A DNA stretch of 64,000 nucleotides from Clostridiales bacterium (lineage in GTDB: Bacteria > Bacillota > Clostridia > Christensenellales > Aristaeellaceae), in contig SFET01000005.1 of assembly GCA_004557125.1 (NCBI GenBank), positions 62,001 through 126,000 of the forward strand, read 5' to 3'. The notes under the pieces are model-generated. The model worked only from the letters and a program-made list of their open reading frames with translations, made no database searches and was not told where the DNA came from. Position numbers and translations under genes: made by a program. This document shows, piece by piece, positions 1 to 8,925 of the stretch. Numbering within the stretch: position 1 is the stretch's first letter; every line of letters starts with the position of its first letter.

Positions 1-1452
1 CTTGAGCCGGGAGGTGGCCACGTAGTCCGCGTCGATGTAGCAGATGAAGGCGTAGGCCGGGTCGTTGGCCAGCTCGATCTGGAAATTGGCGTAGGCCTCG
101 GCGCGCACCGCCGGGTCGTCGCTCTCCCGGGCTTCGATCAGGTACTGATCCACCAGCGCGTTGGAGTAGCCGGAGTAGTTCGCGCCCTTGTCGGTGCCGA
201 AGACCTTGTAGGTGTGGTCGTCCGCGTCAAAGGGGCTGCCCCAGCCGATGAGGTAAGCCATCTGTCCGCCCCAGTCCACCTTTTCAGGAATCTCGACGGA
301 GCAGTTGATGCCCACCTGGCGCAGCATCTGCGCCGCGGCCTGGGCGATGTCCACGCGCACCTGATCGCCCGCGCCGACGCTGATGACGAAGCCGATTTCC
401 TGTCCGTCGCGCTCGTAGAAGCCGTTTGCGTTCAGCGTGCAGCCGGCCTCCTCCAGTATGGCGCGCGCGCGGTCGGGGTCGTAGTCGTAGTGCTCAACGT
501 CCTCGTAGTTGTATTCGTTGCGCTGCAGCGGACCGTAGGCGACGATGCCGTGCCCCAGAATCACCGCGTCCACGATGGCCTGACGGTCGATGGCGCAGCA
601 GATCGCCGGAATGATGTCCCTGTTCTCCGTCCAGTAGGGGTTCCAGAAGTTGAACAGGATGCCGCGATAGTCGCTGGTCTCCATGCGGTAGACCGTGTAG
701 CTCTCATCGCTTGCGAAGTTCTCCGCGTCCTTGGGGGTCAGCAGCGCCAGATCCAGCTCGCCGGTCTTCATCTGCATGGCCTGGGCGTTGTCGTCGGGCA
801 CGATCTTGAAGATGATGCGCTCGATGTTGGGTGCGCCCTTGAAGTAGTCCTCGTTGCGGGCAAGGATGATGGCCTGGCCCTCGTCCCAGCTCTCCAGCTT
901 GTAGGGGCCGGTGCCGACGGGATTGCGGAAGAACGCGGCGGACTGCATGTCCTCGCCCTCCAGCAGGTGCTTCGGCAGGATCGCCATGGTCATGTAGTCC
1001 AGGAAGGCCGCGTTGGGGGCGGTCAGGCGGAAGGCGACGGTCAGATCGTCGATCACCGTGATCTCCGCCACGTCCTCGTAGTTGGGGGCGTTCTCGGAGC
1101 CGTTCTCGGGATCCATGATGGCCTCGATGGTGAACTTCACGTCCTCGGCGGTGAAGGCCTCGCCGTCGTGCCACTTCACGCCCTCCTCCAGATGGAAGGT
1201 GTAGGTGTAGGTCGCCGCGTCGTACTCCCAGGACTTCGCAAGGCAGGGCACCACCTGGTTGTCGCCGTCGTGGGCGGTCAGGCCGTTGAAGATCAGGATG
1301 TTGATCTCGCCGTGCTCGTCCATGGCGGGGTTGATGCGGGTGTAGTCCCCGGACGCATAGGTCAGCGTGCTGCTGTCGGTCTCGGCAAGGGATGTTCCCG
1401 CCAGCGCCAGGAGCATCGCCAGAGCCAGGATCATTCTGAGAATTCGTTTCAT
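1..1452 (-). CDS. ABC transporter substrate-binding protein, SBP family 5 (oligopeptide type), C-terminus beyond window
   Basis: Extracellular binding protein for a peptide or nickel-type ABC importer. The frame is open from an ATG at 1452 to the window edge (484 codons), so the C-terminus is missing. The N-terminus is a signal peptide (MKRIL, a Leu/Ala-rich core, likely cleavage after SLA). Family-5 landmarks follow: INPAMDEHGEI, then WEYDAATYTYTFHLEEGVKWHDGE near residues 80-105, then FRNPVGTGPYKLESW near residue 170. GGAGGG lies 9 bases before the ATG. It is divergent from argC and has its own promoter. The substrate cannot be read from the sequence. Family assignment is firm. Confidence 0.9.
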   Translation of the reverse strand, partial: MKRILRMILALAMLLALAGTSLAETDSSTLTYASGDYTRINPAMDEHGEINILIFNGLTAHDGDNQVVPCLAKSWEYDAATYTYTFHLEEGVKWHDGEAFTAEDVKFTIEAIMDPENGSENAPNYEDVAEITVIDDLTVAFRLTAPNAAFLDYMTMAILPKHLLEGEDMQSAAFFRNPVGTGPYKLESWDEGQAIILARNEDYFKGAPNIERIIFKIVPDDNAQAMQMKTGELDLALLTPKDAENFASDESYTVYRMETSDYRGILFNFWNPYWTENRDIIPAICCAIDRQAIVDAVILGHGIVAYGPLQRNEYNYEDVEHYDYDPDRARAILEEAGCTLNANGFYERDGQEIGFVISVGAGDQVRVDIAQAAAQMLRQVGINCSVEIPEKVDWGGQMAYLIGWGSPFDADDHTYKVFGTDKGANYSGYSNALVDQYLIEARESDDPAVRAEAYANFQIELANDPAYAFICYIDADYVATSRLK

Positions 1453-1507
1453 GAGGCATGTCCCTCCGAAATTGTGATTTGTTTTCAGCTGCGCAGTTTA
1501 TGCTGTG

Positions 1508-1536
1508 ATTGTAGCATACGCCCCTCCCCCGCACAA
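1508..1536 (-). promoter_or_regulatory. Sigma-A promoter of the SBP gene
   Basis: On the minus strand TTGTGC (1536-1531) and TACAAT (1513-1508) are separated by 17 bases. They lie about 55 bases upstream of the binding-protein ATG. Confidence 0.6.
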
Positions 1537-1625
1537 GCTCGGTGGGGGGATCAAAACCGGCTGTTTTCATCATCTTTTAACATTCCATGCCGTTGTCCAT
1601 GCTTCCGCGCGCCGCGCGACCCGTT

Positions 1626-1762
1626 TGCATAAAAATGTCCGCCGGATTTTTGACGAAGCTCCGAACATCTCTGCGCATAATTATTCATTTGTTTACTTGA
1701 CATGACCACTGCATAAATGTATAATATCTGCATAAAATATGATTTTATCTATATATTATGCA
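1626..1762 (+). promoter_or_regulatory. Candidate arginine operator: repeated TGCATAA half-sites
   Basis: The motif TGCATAA occurs at 1626, 1710 and 1729, and inverted as TTATGCA at 1756-1762. The 1710 copy lies in the promoter spacer and the next two flank the transcription start. ArgR/AhrC boxes are AT-rich imperfect palindromes of similar form, so this is a reasonable operator. Assignment to ArgR is inference; no argR gene is in the window. Confidence 0.4.
1697..1725 (+). promoter_or_regulatory. Consensus sigma-A promoter of argCJBD
   Basis: A perfect TTGACA (1697-1702) and a perfect TATAAT (1720-1725) with a 17-base spacer stand 75 bases ahead of the argC ATG. Confidence 0.85.
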
Positions 1763-1800
1763 CAATTTACCGCACGATATGCAGGAAAGCGAGGTTGCAC

Positions 1801-2724
1801 ATGGCCCGCATATTTATTGATGGAAGCGCCGGAACCACCGGCCTGCGGATTCGCCAGCGCCTCTTGGAGCGCAGCGACATCGAACTGATCACCCTGCCGG
1901 AGGAGATGCGCAAGGACGAGAATGCGCGCCGGGACGCGCTGAACCGCGCGGACGTGGCCTTTCTGTGTCTGCCGGATGCGGCGGCGGTGGAGGCGGTCGG
2001 CATGATCGAAAACGAACACACCGCCGTGATCGACACCTCCACGGCCCACCGCACGGCCCCGGGCTGGGTCTACGGCTTCCCGGAGGTGGGCGACCTGCGG
2101 AAGCGGATTTGCCAATCCAGGCGCATCGCCAACCCCGGCTGCCACGCCAGTGGCTTCATCGCGCTGGTCGCACCGCTGGTGCGCGCGGGACTGCTGGACG
2201 CGGGCGCGCAGCTCACTTGCTTCTCCCTCACCGGCTACTCCGGCGGCGGCAAGAAGATGATCGCCGAATACGAGGGTTCGGACAGAAATCCCCTGCTGGA
2301 TGCACCCCGGCAGTACGGCCTGAGCCAGCAGCACAAGCACCTGCCCGAGATGGCGGCGATCAGCGGCCTGAACGCGCCGCCCTGCTTCTGCCCCATCGTG
2401 GCGGACTTTTACAGCGGCATGGAGGTCAGCGTGCCCCTGTTCGCATCCCAGCTCAGGGGAACCCCCGCACAGATTCGCGAGCTCTACCGTGAGACCTACA
2501 CTGGGCCCGTGGTGCGCTGCGTGGAATCCCCGGACGAGAGCGGCTTCCTGTCCGCAGCGGCGCTGTCCAGCAGCGACGCCATGGAGATTTCCATATCCGG
2601 CAATGACGATCGCATCCTGCTCACCGCCCGCTACGACAACCTGGGCAAGGGCGCTTCCGGCGCGGCGATTCAGAACCTGAACCTGCTGCTGGGCGCGGAC
2701 GAAACGGCAGGGCTGGTGCTCTGA
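1801..2724 (+). CDS. argC: N-acetyl-gamma-glutamyl-phosphate reductase
   Basis: Cytosolic NADPH-dependent enzyme that reduces N-acetylglutamyl phosphate to the semialdehyde, step 3 of arginine synthesis. The protein is 307 residues, the length of the shorter type-2 ArgC. It opens with a Rossmann motif (DGSAGTTGLRIRQRL). The catalytic Cys lies in NPGCHASGF, and SGGGKKMIAEYE follows. The open frame runs further upstream, but MARIF at 1801 is the first good ATG and is preceded by a purine-rich GAAAGCGAGG. It is first gene of argCJBD; argJ follows after 71 bases. Confidence 0.95.
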   Translation: MARIFIDGSAGTTGLRIRQRLLERSDIELITLPEEMRKDENARRDALNRADVAFLCLPDAAAVEAVGMIENEHTAVIDTSTAHRTAPGWVYGFPEVGDLRKRICQSRRIANPGCHASGFIALVAPLVRAGLLDAGAQLTCFSLTGYSGGGKKMIAEYEGSDRNPLLDAPRQYGLSQQHKHLPEMAAISGLNAPPCFCPIVADFYSGMEVSVPLFASQLRGTPAQIRELYRETYTGPVVRCVESPDESGFLSAAALSSSDAMEISISGNDDRILLTARYDNLGKGASGAAIQNLNLLLGADETAGLVL

Positions 2725-2795
2725 TTCCATCAAATAACAAACGCTTGATATCAGCGATAACAATTCCCTGATAAAATATAAAGGAGCATGGCTTT

Positions 2796-4010
2796 ATGAA
2801 CATCATCACCGGCGGCGTGTGCGCCGCGAAGGGCTTTCAGGCCAACGGCATCCACTGCGGCATCCGCAAGAACCACAGCAAGAAGGATCTGGCGCTGATT
2901 TACAGCGAGGTTCCCGCCAATGCGGCGGCGGTCTACACCACGAACCTGGTCAAGGGCGCACCCCTGCTGGTGACGAAGGCGCACATCGCCGACGGACGTG
3001 CCCAAGCGGTGATCTGCAACAGCGGCAACGCCAACACCTGCAATGCCGACGGCATCGAGATCGCCGAGGCCATGAGTGCGCTGGTGGCAAAGCAGCTGTC
3101 CATCCCGGCAAGCGACGTTGTGGTCGCCTCCACGGGCGTGATCGGCCAGCCCCTCAAGCTCGATCCCATCGCTGCGGGACTGCCCGCACTGGCGGAGGGC
3201 CTGAATCCCGACGGCAGCGCTGCGGCGGCCGAGGCCATCATGACCACCGACACCGTGCGCAAGGAGATCGCCGTGGAGTTCGAGCTGGGCGGCGTGACCT
3301 GCCATCTGGGCGGCATCGCCAAGGGTAGCGGCATGATCCACCCCAACATGGCCACGATGCTGGTGTTCCTCACCACCGACGCGGCCATCTCGGCAGAGAT
3401 GCTTCAGAAGGCGCTGTCCGGCGACGTGGCGGGAACCTTCAACATGGTCTCAATCGACGGCGACACCTCCACCAACGACATGGTGACCATCCTCGCCAAC
3501 GGCATGGCCGGAAACGCGGAGATCAGCTGTGAGGGCGCGGACTTCACCGCGTTCATGACGGCGCTGAACAGCGTGACGGTGCAGCTGTGCCGCTGCATCG
3601 CCGGGGACGGCGAGGGTGCGACCAAGCTGCTGGAGTGCCGCGTGGAGGGCGCAAAGGATCTCTCCACCGCCCGCACGGTCGCCAAGAGCGTGATCTGCTC
3701 CAGCCTGCTCAAGGCCGCCATGTTCGGCGCGGACGCGAACTGGGGCCGGGTGCTCTGCGCCATCGGCTACAGCGGCGCGGACGTGGACGTCCATCGCGTG
3801 GACGTGGCCTTCAAATCCCCCAAGGGAATCGTGGAGGTCTGCAAAAATGGCGCGGGCGTGCCCTTCTCCGAGGAGGAAGCCAAGGCCGTGCTGCTGGAGA
3901 AGGAGATCGAGATCCTGGTGAAGCTCAACAGCGGCGACGCTGCGGCCACCGCCTGGGGCTGCGACCTGACCTACGACTACGTGAAGATCAACGGCGACTA
4001 CCGCACCTGA
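2796..4010 (+). CDS. argJ: Bifunctional glutamate N-acetyltransferase / ornithine acetyltransferase
   Basis: Recycles the acetyl group from N-acetylornithine to glutamate; bifunctional members can also use acetyl-CoA. The protein is 404 residues, as usual. The self-cleavage and nucleophile motif is visible as HPNMATML about 190 residues in, where the Thr becomes the new N-terminus of the beta chain. GDTSTNDMV and ANWGRVLCAIGYSG are also family signatures. AAGGAG lies ahead of the ATG. Presence of argJ indicates the cyclic arginine route, so argE is not needed. Confidence 0.96.
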   Translation: MNIITGGVCAAKGFQANGIHCGIRKNHSKKDLALIYSEVPANAAAVYTTNLVKGAPLLVTKAHIADGRAQAVICNSGNANTCNADGIEIAEAMSALVAKQLSIPASDVVVASTGVIGQPLKLDPIAAGLPALAEGLNPDGSAAAAEAIMTTDTVRKEIAVEFELGGVTCHLGGIAKGSGMIHPNMATMLVFLTTDAAISAEMLQKALSGDVAGTFNMVSIDGDTSTNDMVTILANGMAGNAEISCEGADFTAFMTALNSVTVQLCRCIAGDGEGATKLLECRVEGAKDLSTARTVAKSVICSSLLKAAMFGADANWGRVLCAIGYSGADVDVHRVDVAFKSPKGIVEVCKNGAGVPFSEEEAKAVLLEKEIEILVKLNSGDAAATAWGCDLTYDYVKINGDYRT

Positions 4011-4020
4011 GGACAGAGCT

Positions 4021-4896
4021 ATGGAAAAGTATTTTTCGAACGCGGAGCGCGCGCAGATTCTGACCCAGGCCCTTCCCTACATCCGCCGCTACAACGGCAA
4101 GATCGTCGTGGTCAAGTACGGCGGAAACGCCATGATCAACGCCATGCTCAAGCATCAGGTGATGGAGGACATCGTGCTTCTGTCGCTGATCGGCGTGAAG
4201 GTGGTGCTGGTGCACGGCGGCGGCCCGGAGATCAGCGAAACCATGCAGAAGCTGGGCAAGCAGGCCGAGTTCGTGGATGGCCTGCGGGTCACCGATCAGG
4301 AGACCGTGGACATCGTGCAGATGGTGCTGGCGGGAAAGATCAACAAGACGCTGGTGAACCTCTTGCAGATGAACGGCGGCAAGGCCATGGGCATCTCCGG
4401 CATGGACGGACGGCTCATTGAGGCGAAGATCAGGGACGAGCGCCTGGGCTACGTGGGCGACGTGGTGCACGTCAACATCGAGCCCGTCACCGACCTTTTG
4501 GAGAAGGGCTACATCCCGGTGATCTCCACCATCGGCTGCGACCGGGACGGCAACACCTACAACATCAACGGCGACACCGCCGCGGCGCACATCGCCGGGG
4601 CGCTGGGCGCCGAGCGCCTGATCATGCTCACCGACATCGCCGGTATCCTGCGGGACCGCAACGATCCTGCCAGCCTCATCCCGGCGATCACCATCGATGA
4701 GGCCCGGCAGCTGCGCGCGGACGGCGTGATCTCCGGCGGCATGATCCCCAAGGTGGAGTGCTGCATCGACGCGATCCACCGGGGCGTGAAGAACGCAATC
4801 ATCATGGACGGCCGCATCCCGCACTCCATCCTGATGGAGATCCTCACCGACGAGGGCGCGGGCACCATGGTCTCAGGAGGAAATGACAATGACTGA
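4021..4896 (+). CDS. argB: Acetylglutamate kinase
   Basis: Phosphorylates N-acetylglutamate with ATP, the usual feedback-controlled step in cyclic arginine pathways. The protein is 291 residues with amino acid kinase motifs: VVKYGGNAM near residue 30, LVHGGGPEI near 65 and NINGDTAAAHIAGAL near 180. It starts 10 bases after argJ ends, and its last 8 bases overlap argD, which suggests translational coupling. Whether it carries the arginine-sensing N-terminal helix would need a structure alignment. Confidence 0.96.
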   Translation: MEKYFSNAERAQILTQALPYIRRYNGKIVVVKYGGNAMINAMLKHQVMEDIVLLSLIGVKVVLVHGGGPEISETMQKLGKQAEFVDGLRVTDQETVDIVQMVLAGKINKTLVNLLQMNGGKAMGISGMDGRLIEAKIRDERLGYVGDVVHVNIEPVTDLLEKGYIPVISTIGCDRDGNTYNINGDTAAAHIAGALGAERLIMLTDIAGILRDRNDPASLIPAITIDEARQLRADGVISGGMIPKVECCIDAIHRGVKNAIIMDGRIPHSILMEILTDEGAGTMVSGGNDND

Positions 4897-6058
4897 TACG
4901 ATGAATCTGGACCGCAGCTACATTGCGGGCACCTACAACCGCTTTCCGGTGGAGATCGTCTCCGGCAAGGGCTGCATCGTCAAGGACGCGGACGGCAAGT
5001 CTTACATTGACCTGACCTCCGGCATCGGCGTGACCAGCTTCGGCGTGGCGGACGAAAAATGGCAGCAGGCGGTCATCGCCCAGCTGGGCAAGGTGCAGCA
5101 CACCTCGAATCTCTATTACACCAGCCCTGACGCGCGGCTTGCGAAGCTGCTCTGCGAAAAGACCGGCATGAAGAAGGTGTTCTTCTCCAACTCCGGCGCG
5201 GAGTCCAACGAGTGCGCTATCAAGGTCGCCCGCAAGTGGGCCGCCGAGAACAAGGGAGAAGAGTATTCCACCATCATCACGCTGGTCAACAGCTTCCACG
5301 GCCGCACCATCTCCACCCTGGCTGCCACCGGTCAGGATCACTTCCACCAGCTCTTCCAGCCGCTGACCCCCGGCTTCGTGCACACCCCGGCCAACGATCT
5401 TGCGGCCTTCGAGGCTCTGGCGGCACAGTGCAAGCCCGCCGCGGTGATGATCGAGTGCGTGCAGGGCGAGGGCGGCGTGATGGCGCTGGAACAGGACTTC
5501 GTGCGCGGCCTTGCGGAGTATGCGAAGAAGGAGAACATCCTGCTGATCGTGGACGAGGTGCAGACCGGCAACGGACGCACCGGCGCGCTCTATTCCTACA
5601 TGAACTACGGCGTGCATCCGGACATCGTCTCCACGGCGAAGGGTCTTGGCGGCGGACTGCCGCTGGGCGCGACCCTGCTGTGCGAGAAGGTGGAGAACAC
5701 CCTCGGCCCCGGCGACCACGGTTCCACCTTCGGCGGCAACCCGGTCTGCTGCGCGGGCGCACTGAGCATCCTCAATCGCCTGGATGACGATCTGATGGCC
5801 GAGGTGCGGGAAAAGAGCAAGATGGCCTTCGAGATGTTCCAGAACGTCCCCGGCGTGGAGAGCGTCAGCGGCATGGGCCTGATGATCGGCATCAAGCCGG
5901 TGAAGCCCGCCCGCGAGGTGGTGCTCAAGTGCATCGATCGCGGCGTGCTCTGCCTCACCGCGAAGAACAAGATCCGCCTGCTGCCCGCGCTGAACATCCC
6001 CAGCGACACCTTCAAAGAGGCGCTGGAGATCCTGCGCGCGGTCTGCGCCGGAGAATGA
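4889..6058 (+). CDS. argD: Acetylornithine aminotransferase (PLP)
   Basis: Class III PLP aminotransferase that makes N-acetylornithine from the semialdehyde and glutamate. Of the two ATGs, the one at 4889 sits 8 bases from AGGAGG; the one at 4883 is only 2 bases away and is unlikely. PLP lysine in STAKGLGGGLPLGA, with LIVDEVQTGNGRTG before it and GSTFGGNPVCCAGAL after. The product is 389 residues. It is the last gene of the operon, followed by a strong terminator; argF, argG and argH are not in this window. Confidence 0.95.
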   Translation: MTDTMNLDRSYIAGTYNRFPVEIVSGKGCIVKDADGKSYIDLTSGIGVTSFGVADEKWQQAVIAQLGKVQHTSNLYYTSPDARLAKLLCEKTGMKKVFFSNSGAESNECAIKVARKWAAENKGEEYSTIITLVNSFHGRTISTLAATGQDHFHQLFQPLTPGFVHTPANDLAAFEALAAQCKPAAVMIECVQGEGGVMALEQDFVRGLAEYAKKENILLIVDEVQTGNGRTGALYSYMNYGVHPDIVSTAKGLGGGLPLGATLLCEKVENTLGPGDHGSTFGGNPVCCAGALSILNRLDDDLMAEVREKSKMAFEMFQNVPGVESVSGMGLMIGIKPVKPAREVVLKCIDRGVLCLTAKNKIRLLPALNIPSDTFKEALEILRAVCAGE

Positions 6059-6091
6059 TCCTCCCATCGTCCTGTCGAAATGCAAATGTGC

Positions 6092-6124
6092 GCGGCGGCT
6101 TCCTTACAGAAGCCGCCGCCTTTT
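6092..6124 (+). terminator. Intrinsic terminator of argCJBD
   Basis: Perfect 10-bp stem GCGGCGGCTT / AAGCCGCCGC with an 8-base loop, followed by CTTTTC. It also faces the convergent MATE-kinase gene. Confidence 0.85.
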
Positions 6125-6133
6125 CGTTGCACA

Positions 6134-8178
6134 CTATTTTCCTTCCACCGTTTTCACGATGAGCGCAGCTGCGCCGTCAATGCCGAACCAGTCCGTATCG
6201 ATGCAGAGATCGTAGCCCGCAGCATCGCCCCAGCGGGTCCTGGAGCGCTGGTTGTAGTATGCGGCGCGCTCCCTGTCCACCTTGCTCAGCTTCCGGCCCG
6301 CATCTTCCGCCGACAGATGGTCGCGCTCCGCGATGCGCGCAATGCGATTCTCCTCCGCGGACGAGATGAACACGCGGAACAGCCTGTGCGTTCCGGCGAG
6401 CACCTGATCGGCGGAGCGTCCCACGATCACGCACGGACCCTCCGCCGCGATCTTCTCAATGATCTCGCGCTGCGCCATCTGTGCCTGGTGCGCGATGGAC
6501 CTGTACGCGTTGGTGCCGAAGCCGACGGAGCGGTACAGCATGCTGCTGTCGATGGGCTTTTCATCGATGCTCTGCAGGAACTTGCGACTCAGCCCGCTGC
6601 GCTCCGCCGCCTTCTCCAGCAGCTCGGAATCATAGTACGGGATGTGCAGCTGCCGGGCAACCATTTTGCCGATGCTCCTTCCACCGGCGCCGTAGGACCG
6701 GCCGATGGTGATGATGAACTGCGTGCGGGCCTCCTTCCCTGCGGTGACCTCCGCGCGCTCCTTCTCCGCCTCCGGCGCCGACATCATCTGGTTCAGGCCC
6801 CTGTTGATACGGACGATCACGATGGCGGAGGCAATCGCAGTCAGCACGTCCGCGACCAGCATGAAGTACAGGATGCCGTTCAGCCCCATAAAAATCGGAA
6901 GCAGCAGCGGCAGACCGACGCCAAAGACGATTTCGCGCATCAGGGAGAGGGCGGTGGACTGCTTCGCCTTGCCCAGGGACTGCACGAAGATGAAGGTACC
7001 CTTGTTCAGGCAGGACAGCGGCAGCAGGCAGAGGAAAATCCGAATCGTCCTGATCGCAAAATCCGTGTAGTAGACGCTCTCGCTCCTGGCGCCGAAGATG
7101 TTGATGAACTGCTGCGGGAACAGCAGAAACAGCGCGGACGCGATGGTCCCACGATGAACTCCGCGGCGAGCAGCAGCTTCATCAGGCCCTTCACGCGGTC
7201 GCTGCGCTGCGCGCCGACGTTGTAGCCGGCGATAGGAATGCAGCCGGCCGCGAGGCCCACGGAAATCGAAATGACGATCTGGAAGAACTTCATGACGATG
7301 CCGATGACCGCCGTCGGAATCTGGGCATACTGAGCCTGGCCGAAGACCGGATCCAGCGCGCCGTACTTCGTGACCATGTTCAGCACCGCCGCCATGGAGA
7401 GGACGATGGAGATCTGCGAAAGGAAGCTGGTTGCGCCCAGGGGCAGGATCTTCTTCAGCAGCGGCATGCGGAAGCGGAAACTGTCCTTCACCATCCGCAC
7501 GGACTTCATCCGGCTCAGGTAGATCGCGGACAGGATGGCCGACACAATCTGGCCGAAGATCGTCGCGACCGCCGTGCCCATCATGCCCCACTTCAGGTCG
7601 TAGATGCAGATCGGGTCAAAGATGATGTTCAGTACGGCGCCCGCCAGCAGCGTTCCCATGGCGAAGTTGGGGCTTCCGTCGGAGCGAATGATGGGATTCA
7701 TGGCCTGGCCAAACATGTAGAACGGCACCCCCAGGGCGATCCAGAAGAAGTAGTCCTTCGACAGGCGGAAGGTTTCATCGTTTACCCGCGCGCCGAAGGC
7801 CGTGAGGATCGGCTCCTGAAGGATCAGGTAGACGAGCATCAGCACGATGCCCGCCGCAATCACCGCGATGACGGAGCTGCCCACACCCCGGTGCGCATCC
7901 TCCTTCTCCTTCGCGCCCAGGCTGATGCTGACAAAGGTGCAGCAGCCGTCGCCGATCATCATGGCCACGGAGAGCGCCACGACCGTGAGTGGGAACACCA
8001 CCGTGTTCGCCGCGTTGCCGAAGGAGCCGAGGTAATCCGCGTTCGCGATGAAGATCTGATCCACGATGTTGTAAAGCGCCGCCACCAGCAGCGAAATCAC
8101 GCAGGGAACGGCGTACTTTCGCATCAGCCTGCCAAGGCGCTCCTTTTCCAGCAAATCGTTTGTTTGTGTCTGTTCCAT
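6134..8178 (-). pseudogene. MATE efflux transporter fused to a cytidylate-kinase-like domain, frameshifted
   Basis: The 5' part (8178 to about 7150) encodes a MATE-family drug/sodium antiporter: LMRKYAVPCVISLLVAALYN, GDGCCTFVSISLGAKE, IRSDGSPNFAMG. The frame changes at a GGG run (7148-7150); one more G would restore EFIVG-TIASALFLLF and give a continuous 681-codon gene. After the last membrane helices, the final ~195 residues form a P-loop kinase-like domain (IITIGRSYGAGGRSIGKMVA, then CVIVGRSADQVL and YYNQRSRTRWGDAAGYDLCID), as in the cytidylate-kinase-like family. No stop separates the domains. AGGAGG supports ATG 8178. The frameshift may be real or a homopolymer error. Confidence 0.8.
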
Positions 8179-8207
8179 AAGAGATGCTACCTCCTCAGTA
8201 AGTTGCT

Positions 8208-8294
8208 TCAGGCCACAAAAAAAGACACAAGCCGTCGCTTGTGCCACAAAAAATACGACACAAGCCGAAGCATAGACTGTGTCGTAACTGCCAT
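8208..8294 (-). CDS. Leader peptide of the MATE-kinase gene (28 or 21 residues)
   Basis: A short frame spans both attenuator hairpins and stops 29 bases before the MATE start codon. It can start at ATG 8294 (MAVTTQSM) or ATG 8273 (MLRLVSYFL, 21 residues). It ends in RRLVSFFVA. It contains Arg-, Phe- and Leu-rich runs over the hairpin arms, as seen in ribosome-mediated attenuators of antibiotic-resistance genes. No strong Shine-Dalgarno is visible, so translation is inferred from position. Confidence 0.45.
   Translation of the reverse strand: MAVTTQSMLRLVSYFLWHKRRLVSFFVA
8217..8244 (-). terminator. Attenuator hairpin 2 in the MATE leader
   Basis: On the minus strand CACAAGC (8243-8237) pairs with GCTTGTG (8232-8226) around a GACG tetraloop, followed by TC and seven Ts. 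The same ten bases GGCTTGTGTC occur in the 3' arms of both hairpins, so a single 5' arm can choose between them. Confidence 0.75.
8246..8286 (-). terminator. Attenuator hairpin 1 in the MATE leader
   Basis: On the minus strand TACGACACA pairs with TGTGTCGTA (9 bp, 15-base loop) and is followed directly by six Ts. This is an intrinsic terminator 70 bases inside the leader. Its 3' arm includes GCTTGTG (8265-8259), which can instead pair with the 5' arm of hairpin 2. Confidence 0.75.
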
Positions 8295-8328
8295 CTTTCC
8301 AGCTTGTATCGTGCCGAATGCTGCGCTT

Positions 8329-8356
8329 ATTATATCAAAAACCCGGAGAAAGTCAA
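8329..8356 (-). promoter_or_regulatory. Sigma-A promoter of the MATE leader
   Basis: Minus-strand TTGACT (8356-8351), 16-base spacer, perfect TATAAT (8334-8329). The predicted start near 8322 leaves a leader of about 145 nt that contains both terminators and the leader peptide. Confidence 0.75.
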
Positions 8357-8385
8357 ACGGTTTCCCACGCTGCCGCCCGACGTCC

Positions 8386-8925
8386 TCATGCGAATCTTCC
8401 CAGCAGCAGCCCCAGCGCCGCCGAGAGCAGGATCGTCCCGGGAACACTCCATTTGAACTTCAAAAGTGCCAGCAGCGCCATCGCCCCAATCAGAGTCCAA
8501 ACCCACGAAATGCCGTTGAAGCTGCTGCGATAATTGACGCAGCTCTGCTGCACAATGATCGCAGCGATCATGCCGATGCATACCGGACGAATGCCGCACA
8601 GGGCATGTTCAACGCGCCGGTTCTCCCGGAATTTCTTCAGAAACACGGCAACGATCATGCAAATCGAGAACGATGGCAGCAAAACGCCGATGGAAGCACA
8701 GAGGGCGCCCGGCAGTCCCGCCGTCCTGGAGCCGGCAAAGGTCGAGCAATTCAGTCCAAGCGGCCCCGGCGTCATCTCCGCAATCGCAACGATATCCGCC
8801 ACCTCCGTCGCCGTCATCCATCCATGAGACAGCATCTGATCGTTGATCAGTGGAATCATGGACATCCCACCAAAGCTGGTGAAGCCAATCATCGCAAAGG
8901 AAAGGAAGAGTTCAAGATAGATCAT
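8386..8925 (-). CDS. Chromate transporter family protein, half-size subunit
   Basis: A 179-residue membrane protein with the CHR-domain signature: MIGFTSFGGMSMIPLINDQML, then EMTPGPLGLNCSTFAGSRTAG and GALCASIGVLLPSFSI. Clostridia often encode short CHR proteins in pairs that work as heterodimeric anion exporters, probably proton-coupled. Its start overlaps the end of the upstream CHR-like segment (8912-9350) by 14 bases, the normal arrangement of such a pair. That partner has lost its own N-terminus, so function of this half alone is doubtful. Confidence 0.88.
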   Translation of the reverse strand: MIYLELFLSFAMIGFTSFGGMSMIPLINDQMLSHGWMTATEVADIVAIAEMTPGPLGLNCSTFAGSRTAGLPGALCASIGVLLPSFSICMIVAVFLKKFRENRRVEHALCGIRPVCIGMIAAIIVQQSCVNYRSSFNGISWVWTLIGAMALLALLKFKWSVPGTILLSAALGLLLGRFA

